Source: Roseiflexaceae bacterium
GTDB taxonomy: Bacteria; Chloroflexota; Chloroflexia; Chloroflexales; Roseiflexaceae
NCBI GenBank assembly: GCA_947474225.1
Contig: CANJHS010000009.1
Span: 1 to 64,000, forward strand
Direction: 5' to 3'
DNA: 64,000 nucleotides
Made by a program: the position numbers and the translations under genes. The notes under the pieces were generated by a model. The model worked only from the letters and a program-made list of their open reading frames with translations, did no database searches and was not told the DNA's origin. Position 1 is the first letter of the stretch. Each line of letters opens with the position of its first letter. Positions 48,580-56,803 of the stretch are shown here, one piece after another.

Positions 48580-49057
48580 ACCAATAATCCTCCTCATCAT
48601 CGTCGTCTTCATCCGCGGCAGGGACATCGCGAGCCAGTTGAACAGCCCCCGTCAGAGTCGACCACGCAGGGGCAGTCAACGTGACCGATGCGCGGTTGAA
48701 CGAACCAGCGCGTAGCCCCATCCGCAGGCTGCGTCGCATATGTTGCTGCTCGTCCATGGCCCGCAGCAGCGCCAACAGGTGCGCATCGTAGTGCCAATCC
48801 CCAGTTGGTCCCGCCACCAGCACTCCATGCACTGCGAGCAATCGACAGCGTTCGCGTCCCGCCTCCGTAAAATCAGCACGTGGGTCTGCCTCACCGCGAT
48901 CGAGCCAATGCAGCACCGTCCACAGTGCCTCGAGTGCCGCGATAGGCGCCGGGTCACCGCTGAGCATCAGGCCCAATCGATCGAGCCAGCGCCATACCTG
49001 CCGGTTCGAAAGCACGGTCCCATCGGGCAGGAACGTCGCGTCATAGATAGTCATCAT
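48569..49057 (-). CDS. Orphan small protein, cassette paralog B
   Basis: MMTIYDATFLPDGTVLSNRQVWRWLDRL...; GAGGAGG upstream; acidic C-terminus DEDDDDEEDYW. Confidence 0.72.
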   Translation of the reverse strand: MMTIYDATFLPDGTVLSNRQVWRWLDRLGLMLSGDPAPIAALEALWTVLHWLDRGEADPRADFTEAGRERCRLLAVHGVLVAGPTGDWHYDAHLLALLRAMDEQQHMRRSLRMGLRAGSFNRASVTLTAPAWSTLTGAVQLARDVPAADEDDDDEEDYWYGI

Positions 49058-49170
49058 GCCTCCTCGATGTATCTGGTGAAAGACCTTGCCCCCAGCGCCT
49101 TGAATTGAGCGCACGAGGCAGCCACACTACCAGATTCGTCACTCAACCCCAAACCGACCCATTATCCGCC

Positions 49171-49195
49171 GCTGCCGGGGCGTTGCCCCGGCAGC
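49171..49195. terminator. Strong hairpin between cassette genes A and B
   Basis: GCTGCCGGGGC-GTT-GCCCCGGCAGC, no U-tract. Confidence 0.5.
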
Positions 49196-49204
49196 GCCCC
49201 CCCG

Positions 49205-49684
49205 TCACAGTGAGCGCAAGAAGGCTTGCACCGCCGGCGGGACGGTCAGCTCCCACAAGAGCTGATCGAGCTCGTCCTCATAAATCCCCGTGCTAGACTG
49301 GAACCCGCTCAGATCCAGTCGCACCGCACCCACGAACGCATCGCCGTTGAACAACGCCGTTTTGAGGCGCCGATAGAGGCGGTTCTGCGCATTGAGCTCA
49401 CGCGCAAAGGCCTCGAACGTGGTATCGACGATGACAGTGCCGTCCTCCCAGATCGACAGCATCTCGTCGCGCTCGAGGCGGTGCAACTCGTGTACCCGAT
49501 TGCGGGCGATGCACGCCGGCGCATGACCATTGCCGAACAACACATCCGTCAGTACCGCCATCAGGTCAAGCATCCCGTCCTCACTGCCCACCACCAAACG
49601 CACCGTCACCAACCACTCGGCCACCTGCCGGTTGGTGATGACCACCCCACCCGGGAATACCGTCGCGTAATACTCCATCCCCAT
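49205..49684 (-). CDS. Orphan small protein, cassette paralog A
   Basis: MGMEYYATVFPGGVVITNRQVAEWLVTV...; GGAGGA upstream of ATG 49684. Confidence 0.72.
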   Translation of the reverse strand: MGMEYYATVFPGGVVITNRQVAEWLVTVRLVVGSEDGMLDLMAVLTDVLFGNGHAPACIARNRVHELHRLERDEMLSIWEDGTVIVDTTFEAFARELNAQNRLYRRLKTALFNGDAFVGAVRLDLSGFQSSTGIYEDELDQLLWELTVPPAVQAFLRSL

Positions 49685-49701
49685 GTGACTCCTCCATCGA
49701 C

Positions 49702-49764
49702 ACAAAAAATCCACACTATCTGCCGCAGGGCACACGAGTCCCGTGTACGGCGATACTGTGGATT
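49702..49764 (-). terminator. Leader hairpin plus U-tract upstream of the three-paralog cassette (candidate attenuator)
   Basis: Minus: AATCCACAGTATC-GCCG-T-ACACG-..-CGTGT-..-CGGC-A-GATAGTGTGGATT followed by TTTT, directly before the RBS. Confidence 0.65.
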
Positions 49765-49799
49765 GGGTTTTCTGATGGCCAGCCCGTGCTGGGAATCAG

Positions 49800-49829
49800 A
49801 TAATAGCACGATGCGACGGCGGATGTCAA
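49800..49829 (-). promoter_or_regulatory. Promoter TTGACA-N18-TATTAT of the three-paralog cassette
   Basis: Perfect -35 and 5/6 -10 on the minus strand. Confidence 0.78.
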
Positions 49830-49831
49830 TG

Positions 49832-49869
49832 CCCCTATAGCACCACGGCATGCCGTGGTGCTATAGGGG
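49832..49869. repeat. 38-bp perfect palindrome CCCCTATAGCACCACGGCATGCCGTGGTGCTATAGGGG (copy 1)
   Basis: Direct reading; related palindrome at about 51031-51066. Confidence 0.93.
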
Positions 49870-49970
49870 CCAATCTATACCCCGTCTTGAACGAATCTTG
49901 AATCTCGGCAGGAACGATAGCAAAAAGCCTGCGTCTTACCCGTGTAGTGATTTTACGAAAGGGGACTGAG

Positions 49971-50894
49971 ATGAACAAGCGCTTTTCAACCATTCTGGTA
50001 GCCGGTGGACTCATCGTGGCAGGTGTTGCAGGAGCAATTGGGTTTACACAGCAAGCATCCGCGAACCAGCCTACTGCACCTGCAGTGGCACATGACCACG
50101 ATGTACGGCGCGGCCCTGGTGGTGGCAACGGTGGCAACGGTGGCAATGGCGGGAGAGGCGGCAACGGTGGCAATGGCGGCGGTGCAGGGAATGCACGGGG
50201 AGCTTCATTCCGCGTTGCATGTGCAACGGACAAAGTCGATGCGGTCGATCCGATTGTGATGCCGGGTATGACGGGCATGAGCCACTTCCACCAATTTTTT
50301 GGGAATCTGGCCCTCGACGAAAACACCACCGCCGAATCCTTGCGGGCCGAACCCGCCACCAGCTGCCGCAACCCCGCTGACTCTTCGGGATACTGGGTAC
50401 CGACGCTCATCAACGACGGCAACTTGGTCAATCCAACGGGAATCGAAGTAACCTATCGCAAATCCGTCAGCGTCCCAGTGGTTGCGCACCCAGCCGGATT
50501 AATGCTCATCGCCGGGAGCTCCAAAGCGACCGAAGCGCAGTCAACCTCGATTGTATCGTGGTCCTGCACGGGCTCGAACGCAGCAGGTACTGCGATACCA
50601 ACGGTCTGCCGCGACCGGCAGCGCTTGGTCGCCACCATCCGATTCCCCGAGTGTTGGGACGGCGTGAATGTCGACTCCGCAGACCACAAGAGCCACGTCA
50701 GCTATTCCGCGAACGGCACCTGCGCTGCCGGCACAGTAGCCCTCCCCCAGATAGAAATGCGCATAAGTTACCCACGGCAGGCGGATGTGAGTACACTCAG
50801 CTTGGCATCCGGTTCGATCTACTCGATGCATGCCGACTTCTTCAATGGGTGGGATCAGCGTCGCTTTGATCGCATGGTCAGCCGCCTCAACTAA
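49971..50894 (+). CDS. Secreted DUF1996-like protein with Gly/Asn-rich linker
   Basis: Signal peptide; GGGNGGNGGNGGRGGNGGNGGGAG; DPIVMPGMTGMSHFHQFFGN; SADHKSHVSY. Confidence 0.83.
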   Translation: MNKRFSTILVAGGLIVAGVAGAIGFTQQASANQPTAPAVAHDHDVRRGPGGGNGGNGGNGGRGGNGGNGGGAGNARGASFRVACATDKVDAVDPIVMPGMTGMSHFHQFFGNLALDENTTAESLRAEPATSCRNPADSSGYWVPTLINDGNLVNPTGIEVTYRKSVSVPVVAHPAGLMLIAGSSKATEAQSTSIVSWSCTGSNAAGTAIPTVCRDRQRLVATIRFPECWDGVNVDSADHKSHVSYSANGTCAAGTVALPQIEMRISYPRQADVSTLSLASGSIYSMHADFFNGWDQRRFDRMVSRLN

Positions 50895-50919
50895 GCGCAC
50901 CACGTCTCAACAGATCACG

Positions 50920-50944
50920 CCCATCGCTTCACCAAAGCGATGGG
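50920..50944 (+). terminator. Terminator hairpin after first DUF1996-like gene
   Basis: CCCATCGCTT-CACCA-AAGCGATGGG. Confidence 0.7.
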
Positions 50945-51030
50945 TGTTCTGCGTTCGGGCTGTACGGGGACACGTCCCTTCTCAGAGGGGCGGGTGTTTT
51001 TTTGTCTCATGTTGTGAAAAAATCGTGCAG

Positions 51031-51066
51031 CCCCATAGCCCCACGGCATGCCGTGGGGCTATGGGG
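51031..51066. repeat. 36-bp perfect palindrome CCCCATAGCCCCACGGCATGCCGTGGGGCTATGGGG (copy 2)
   Basis: Direct reading; compensatory differences from copy 1 preserve the palindrome. Confidence 0.93.
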
Positions 51067-51169
51067 CCAATCTATACCCCATCTTGAACAAATCTTGAAT
51101 CTACGCAGGAACGATACCGTGATGCCTGCGTCTGGTTCATGTACCGCATTTACACGAAGGAAAAACACC

Positions 51170-52036
51170 ATGAACAAGCGCCTCACCACCATCATCCTGG
51201 CCGGCACGTTCATCATCGCAGCTGCCTTGACTACCTTTGGGGCGACCAACACCGCCGTGGCAGACGAACCCACTGCACGCAGTATCGCAATGCCACCACC
51301 GCCACCACCACCGCCAGGCGGTGGGCCAGCAGGGCCGCAGGTAGGATCGTTCCGGATTGACTGTGCCCCTACCAAAGTCGCCGCCGTTGATCCCATCGTG
51401 ATGCCAGGTCATACCGGCATGAGCCACATGCATCAGTTCTTTGGCAATCGTGGCGTGAACGAAAACTCCACCGCAGCGTCGCTCCGGGATGCACCAGCCA
51501 CCAGCTGTAGAAATCTGGCTGATTCCTCGGCATACTGGGTACCATCCCTGATGAGCAATGGCGTTGCGGTCAATCCGGTCAATCTCGAAGTCATCTATCG
51601 CAAATCAGTCACCACCACCATCGTCGCGCATCCCGCCGGCCTGATGCTCATCGCCGGTAGCTCCAAAGCTACCGCAGCACAGTCCACCGCGATAGTGTCA
51701 TGGTCATGCACCGGCGCGAACACCCCGGGAACGGCAGCACCGACAGTCTGCAAAAATCGGCAACAACTGGTTGCCAGCATCCGCTACCCAGAATGTTGGA
51801 ACGGCATCGACCTCGACTCGGCTGACCACAAGAGCCACGTCAGCTATGCATCCAATGGCGTCTGTGCAGCCGGCACCGTGGCACTTCCCCAGATCGAAAT
51901 GCGGGTCATATACCCACGCATCGCCGATGTAAGCACACTGACGTTGGCATCGGGTTCAATCTACTCCATGCATGCAGACTTCTTCAATGGCTGGGATCAG
52001 CGCCGCTTCGTCGGCATGGTCGGTCGCTTGAACTAG
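51170..52036 (+). CDS. Secreted DUF1996-like protein with poly-Pro/Gly linker (paralog)
   Basis: MNKRLTTIILAG signal; PPPPPPPPGGGPAG; DPIVMPGHTGMSHMHQFFGN. Confidence 0.83.
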   Translation: MNKRLTTIILAGTFIIAAALTTFGATNTAVADEPTARSIAMPPPPPPPPGGGPAGPQVGSFRIDCAPTKVAAVDPIVMPGHTGMSHMHQFFGNRGVNENSTAASLRDAPATSCRNLADSSAYWVPSLMSNGVAVNPVNLEVIYRKSVTTTIVAHPAGLMLIAGSSKATAAQSTAIVSWSCTGANTPGTAAPTVCKNRQQLVASIRYPECWNGIDLDSADHKSHVSYASNGVCAAGTVALPQIEMRVIYPRIADVSTLTLASGSIYSMHADFFNGWDQRRFVGMVGRLN

Positions 52037-52136
52037 GCTGGATATGTCATCAATGCCTCGCGTTTTCGCAGACGCACGTGGATGAGGCTGAAGGAGCCAA
52101 AAAAACCTCAACCGCACGCTCCTTGCTGACAACATC

Positions 52137-52174
52137 AAAACGCCGCCTGCTTCTGACAAGCATGGCGGCGTTTT
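52137..52174 (+). terminator. Terminator after second DUF1996-like gene
   Basis: AAAACGCCGCCTGCTT-CTGAC-AAGCATGGCGGCGTTTT. Confidence 0.9.
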
Positions 52175-52197
52175 GCTTTCCCTGAATGAAAAAATCT

Positions 52198-54150
52198 CTA
52201 GTCCATATCGTCGATGTTTGGAACGACGCCATCGAGACTCGCCAGTGTCTTCCAGGCTTCGCGGCGGCGGGTGCTACTCTCGACGATGGTGACCAGTCCG
52301 GCGTTGAGCGTATCGAAGAAGCTATATTGCGCACCCCAACTGGCAATCTGCTCCGGCGAACGCATCACAATCAGCTCGTCACGGGCGCGGGTAAGGGCGA
52401 CGTAGAGGACACGGCGCTCTTCTTCGATCTCGTCTTGGTCGCGGGCGTGACTATGTGGGTATTGCCCGACGTCCGCGCGGGCGAGATACACCACATCTGC
52501 TTCGGTGCCCTTGGCGGCGTGCACGGTCGACACGGTGACTGCATCGTCTTGGGGTGATATTTGGGTGGCATGAAGTGGATCGAGGACAAATTCTTCGACG
52601 AAGGCGGCTAGCGTGCCAAAGCGATTGGCAATGCGGACCAATAAGTCGAGATCTTTTTTGCGCTGTTCCCATTGTTCGTATTGGTATTTGATGGCCAGCA
52701 GCGGATCGAGGGCCTGCACGGCGGCGAGGACCTGGGTGGCAGGAGTGGTGGTGTGTTCGAGCAGATGCAACAGGGGCATGGCCGGCCCTTTGGGGTCGGG
52801 TTTGGCGCGATAGAGGAACTCGGCGGCTTGCTGGAGTGACTCGCAGGCACCGACTTGTTGCACCCAGCGTTCTGCGGTGCGGTCGCCCACGCCCTTCCAG
52901 AGGGTCAGATAGCGCATCCAGGCGACCTCGTCGTTGAGGTTGAGGGCAACGCGCAAGAGTGCCAGAACATCGCGCACGTGTGAGGCTTTGAGGAGGCTGG
53001 TACCGCCCACAAACACATAGGGGATGCCACGCTCGATACAGGCAGTCTCGACGGTACGTGCAGCAAAGGCGGTGCGCACCAGCACGACCATCGACGACCA
53101 GGGGGCACCGCTGGCGTGGCGACGATCCATGTCTGCCGCTACCCACAGGCCCTGGCCGAGGTCGTCATCACATTCGACCAGTAACGGCTTGGAGCTATGC
53201 CCGCGGATCGCGTGGAGCTCTTTGTTGTACCTGAGTGGGGATTCGGCCAGCAACCAATTGCTGACATCGAGGATTTCTTGGGTGGAACGATAATTTTCGG
53301 TCAAATAGTAGATGTCGGCGCCTTTGACGCGCTCGGCAAAGGAATGTACGGTTTTGAAGTCGGCACCGCGAAAGGCGTAGATACTCTGAGCATCGTCCCC
53401 CACGCAAAAGAGGGTTGCTTTTTGGCGCAGGGCGTGCAAGAGCTGCCACTGGAGGGTGGAGGTGTCCTGGATTTCATCGACGAGCACGTGCGCAATCCGA
53501 CCGACGATGCGTTCACGCACTGCACGTTGCGAAATAAGTACGGTGGCGCACCGGCGCAGGATGTCGTCGAAGTCGAGGTAATGGGCAGTGGTTTTGCGCT
53601 CTTCGTAGGCCGCATAGACGGCCAGCACGTTGGCGAGTTGTTGTTCGTCGAAGAGCTTTTGTGTCTCGAGGTATTGTTTGACCGGGATGTTGGCATTGCG
53701 TGCGTACGACAACCAGGTTACCAGTTGGCTCGCCTTGGGGAGCATGCTGCCGCGGTCTCCGTCGTCGTTGGGGAGGACACGGCCGCGGGCCAGGCGCATC
53801 AGTTGCTCACGGTCGTCTTCATCGATGATGGTATACGAGCGCAAATCGAAAGCGTCTGGCTCGAGGCGCATCAAATCGAGGCAGATGCGGTGGAAGGTCC
53901 CTACCCGCAGCCGTTCGGCGACATCACCGACCTCGATCGTCAGACGCTCACGGAGCTCGCGGGTTGCCCGGCGGGTGAAGGTGACCAAAATGATCTGATC
54001 GGGACGGACGCCACGGCGCAACAATTCGACCGCACGGGCGATGAGTGTGGCAGTTTTGCCGGTACCCGCACCAGCCAGCACCAGTGCATGACCACTCTGG
54101 TGGGCGACGGCCTGTTGTTGGGCTTCATTGAGGGGCATGGGGCAACTCAC
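52198..54150 (-). CDS. UvrD/Rep-family ATP-dependent DNA helicase
   Basis: LNEAQQQAVAHQSGHALVLAGAGTGKTATLIARAVEL; VDEIQDTSTLQWQLL; VSTVHAAKGTEADVVYLA; YVALTRARDELIV. Confidence 0.95.
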   Translation of the reverse strand: MSCPMPLNEAQQQAVAHQSGHALVLAGAGTGKTATLIARAVELLRRGVRPDQIILVTFTRRATRELRERLTIEVGDVAERLRVGTFHRICLDLMRLEPDAFDLRSYTIIDEDDREQLMRLARGRVLPNDDGDRGSMLPKASQLVTWLSYARNANIPVKQYLETQKLFDEQQLANVLAVYAAYEERKTTAHYLDFDDILRRCATVLISQRAVRERIVGRIAHVLVDEIQDTSTLQWQLLHALRQKATLFCVGDDAQSIYAFRGADFKTVHSFAERVKGADIYYLTENYRSTQEILDVSNWLLAESPLRYNKELHAIRGHSSKPLLVECDDDLGQGLWVAADMDRRHASGAPWSSMVVLVRTAFAARTVETACIERGIPYVFVGGTSLLKASHVRDVLALLRVALNLNDEVAWMRYLTLWKGVGDRTAERWVQQVGACESLQQAAEFLYRAKPDPKGPAMPLLHLLEHTTTPATQVLAAVQALDPLLAIKYQYEQWEQRKKDLDLLVRIANRFGTLAAFVEEFVLDPLHATQISPQDDAVTVSTVHAAKGTEADVVYLARADVGQYPHSHARDQDEIEEERRVLYVALTRARDELIVMRSPEQIASWGAQYSFFDTLNAGLVTIVESSTRRREAWKTLASLDGVVPNIDDMD

Positions 54151-54177
54151 ATACGAACAAATGTTCCAAACAGTGTA

Positions 54178-55389
54178 CTACGATTGCGTGGGAATGGCAA
54201 AGTATTCCTGTTGGTAGCGTGCCACGACCTCAGCCGGACCGCTTTGTTTGCCTGCGTGGTCACTCAACTTGACGGTAGGATTGCCGTCGGCGTGGGTCGT
54301 CTTCATGACGATATTCAGCGCCGGCACGCCCAGATCGTTCATCAAGGTCGTCCCCCAGCCATAGACACAGCCGATACGTCCATGAAAGCGCTGATGGAGT
54401 TGGATAATGCGTTCGATGGTCAGACTATCGCTAAACACAATGGTCTTGGTGCGCGGGTCGATGCCCTGGGCATCGTAGAAGGCAATCACCCGCTCAGCAA
54501 AGGCAATCGGGTCACCGGAGTCATGGCGCAGCCCGCGCCAGCGCTGGGCGTGATGCTGATCAAAGTCCGCAAAGAACCGCTCAGTGCCGAAGGTGTCGGT
54601 TAATCCGATGGCAAGATCGGTACCGTAGCGGGCATACCAATCCTGCAAAAACTGCTGATGGGCGGCTCGGACCGCTCCGGGTGTGTGCGGTGCCAACGCA
54701 GCATAGACCATGGGCATCTCGTGCGCATAGGTACCGATGGGGCGCAACCCAAAGTCGTGGGCGTATGCCACATTGGAGGTACCGACGAGCTGTGTCGGGC
54801 AGTGAGTCTGGAGCTGGCTCAACACATGGTGCTGCCATGCGGCGCTATAGCGGCGGCGTGTGCCGAAGTCGACGATTGCGATGTCTGGATGCTGTTGGAG
54901 CAGCGCTATTTTGGCAGCCAACCGGGCATCGCCAGCGGCCGTGTGTGTTGTGCCGGTCTGCAGGCGCAGTGCGTCGAAGTAGCATTCGTTGACGATGCTC
55001 ATGACCACTGTCTCCCATAAAGTCACAATCGGCCAATCCCCGGCGCTCCAGATGGCTAGTGCGTCGTCGACCAGCTCGACATGCACATCAGGCAGGCGTG
55101 TCTCGGCCAGATATGTCAGGTAGGCAGAGGTAAACAGCGGCGCATCTGCGCGGGTCCGTAATCCCGCCAGAAAGGCCAGTTCTGCGGGGCAGAACCCGCG
55201 TGCTTGCACAGCCGAAAATCGTTCGCGGAGCGTCGCCAGCGGGACCAGATCTGCAATACGCTCACTGCCCCGATTGGTGAGTGCGAAGCGTACGTGCGTT
55301 GTGCGATTGAGCTCATATTGGAGCTGGCTCATCGTGTACTTGTAAAAATCGATGGCCGTGCTCAGCCATGGCGTTGTAGCAATCGTCAA
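54178..55389 (-). CDS. pncB: Nicotinate phosphoribosyltransferase (likely TTG start overlapping the upstream stop)
   Basis: STAIDFYKYTMSQLQYELNRTTHVRFALTNRG; RHDSGDPIAFAERVIAFY; KLSDHAGKQSGP. Confidence 0.92.
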   Translation of the reverse strand: MTIATTPWLSTAIDFYKYTMSQLQYELNRTTHVRFALTNRGSERIADLVPLATLRERFSAVQARGFCPAELAFLAGLRTRADAPLFTSAYLTYLAETRLPDVHVELVDDALAIWSAGDWPIVTLWETVVMSIVNECYFDALRLQTGTTHTAAGDARLAAKIALLQQHPDIAIVDFGTRRRYSAAWQHHVLSQLQTHCPTQLVGTSNVAYAHDFGLRPIGTYAHEMPMVYAALAPHTPGAVRAAHQQFLQDWYARYGTDLAIGLTDTFGTERFFADFDQHHAQRWRGLRHDSGDPIAFAERVIAFYDAQGIDPRTKTIVFSDSLTIERIIQLHQRFHGRIGCVYGWGTTLMNDLGVPALNIVMKTTHADGNPTVKLSDHAGKQSGPAEVVARYQQEYFAIPTQS

Positions 55390-56084
55390 CGACCACCTCG
55401 CTGCCAGACTGTTATGGCATCTGCAACTCGACAAAACGTCACTCCTGCCTGTGCCAGGCGGGTACGCATCGCCACTCCCGTTGATTGCGCGACCGAGCGC
55501 GTTGCGTCTTCGATAACCACAACACGACAGCCACCTTTTTGGAGGATATCCAACGCCGTGTATGCGACACAATAATCGAGCGCTAAGCCTGCCAGGTAGA
55601 CGGTCTGTGCCTGATGATCAGCCAGATATGTCGCCAGCGTCTGACCATGCTGCGTCGCACCATTCCAGGCACTATAGCTGGTGTCGTCTGCGCCATTCGA
55701 CAATACTTCCATCCCTTTGAGGAACGCAGTGGTGTCAGCAGGCACCACCAGGTCGGGATGCAGGGCGGCACCCGCAGTGCCGGCGATACAGTGGACCGGC
55801 CAGGTGGTGGCGTAATCAGGCTTATCGGCAAAGTGTGCACTCGCCCGTGGGTGCCAATCTTGGGAGGTAAACAGCGGCAGACCGTTCGCGACCGCACTGG
55901 CCAGTAACTGATTTGCGAGTGGAAGAATGACATCCCCCTCCATTACCGGCAACTCGCCGAATCCCGGCTGGCCCAGACGCACGCCCTCTGATGCTGGCAT
56001 GAATCCACTCTGCACATCGATGAGCCCAAATACCGTGTGTGCCACGTCGCCCTCTTCTGGTTTGTGTAATTGTACAAATGACAC
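55386..56084 (-). CDS. pncA: Isochorismatase-fold nicotinamidase
   Basis: GLIDVQSGFMP; FTSQDWHPRASAHFA; YLAGLALDYCVAYTALDI. Confidence 0.92.
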   Translation of the reverse strand: MSFVQLHKPEEGDVAHTVFGLIDVQSGFMPASEGVRLGQPGFGELPVMEGDVILPLANQLLASAVANGLPLFTSQDWHPRASAHFADKPDYATTWPVHCIAGTAGAALHPDLVVPADTTAFLKGMEVLSNGADDTSYSAWNGATQHGQTLATYLADHQAQTVYLAGLALDYCVAYTALDILQKGGCRVVVIEDATRSVAQSTGVAMRTRLAQAGVTFCRVADAITVWQRGGR

Positions 56085-56125
56085 TATCTATCGACATGAT
56101 ACGACTGCGACGATGGCTTGTCAAA

Positions 56126-56803
56126 TCAACGTTCGTCGAAGCTCCGGGGTGACCGTTCGAGACGAGCGGCATTGAAGCAAAAGAGGCGGGCGGGGCGATG
56201 GGCACCGTCACGCTGGTATTCGTTGGTCTCGTGGATGAGGTCGAGGCTGAGGAATTTTTTGCGAAAGTTGCGTTTATCCAACGGGCGGCAGAGGATTGCC
56301 TCGTAGGCGCTTTGGAGTTGCGTCAGGGTGAAGTAGATCGGCAGCAATGCGTGGACGGCGTTGGTGTAATTGACCTTGCTCTTGAGTCGCTCGTGGGCGT
56401 AGGCAATGATTTCGGCATGGTCGTAGGCGAGTTGTGGGAGTGTGTTTATGGCGAAAAATTCGGGGTGCTGGGTCTCGTTGCCCAGGGTAGGAATGATTTC
56501 GAGCCCGAGTCCCATATAGGTTACCGAAACACCGTGGCCGCGCGGATCACCCGCCACCGTGTCGAAGGTATACAGCTGCTCGACGAGGCGCAAGAGTTGC
56601 TTCTCGATACCGGCTTTGCTCCTCAAGATACGTTCGTGCGACGCCATCGTCGTCTCGCCAGCAACAATATAGCCGCCAGGCAATGCATACATCCCTTGAA
56701 ACGGTTCATTGGCGCGCCGAATCAGCAGAACCTGGAGGGCATCGTTGGCGAGTTGCATGACCACGCTGTCGACCATCAGGATGGGGGATTGATATGCACT
56801 CAT
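56126..56803 (-). CDS. NrtR-like Nudix-related transcriptional regulator of NAD metabolism
   Basis: PILMVDSVVMQLANDALQVLLIRRANEPFQGMYALPGGYIVAGET; degenerate Nudix box; C-terminal wHTH-like NFRKKFLSLDLI; within pncA/pncB/nadE cluster. Confidence 0.83.
   Translation of the reverse strand: MSAYQSPILMVDSVVMQLANDALQVLLIRRANEPFQGMYALPGGYIVAGETTMASHERILRSKAGIEKQLLRLVEQLYTFDTVAGDPRGHGVSVTYMGLGLEIIPTLGNETQHPEFFAINTLPQLAYDHAEIIAYAHERLKSKVNYTNAVHALLPIYFTLTQLQSAYEAILCRPLDKRNFRKKFLSLDLIHETNEYQRDGAHRPARLFCFNAARLERSPRSFDER

Noticed and set aside
48196-49684. Toxin-antitoxin or phage-defence module
   Set aside because: No nuclease, kinase or antitoxin motifs visible; kept only as an orphan paralog cassette.
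53197-54603. 468-aa plus-strand ORF antisense to the helicase and pncB
   Set aside because: Lies opposite well-supported genes; no recognisable motifs; shadow ORF from codon bias.
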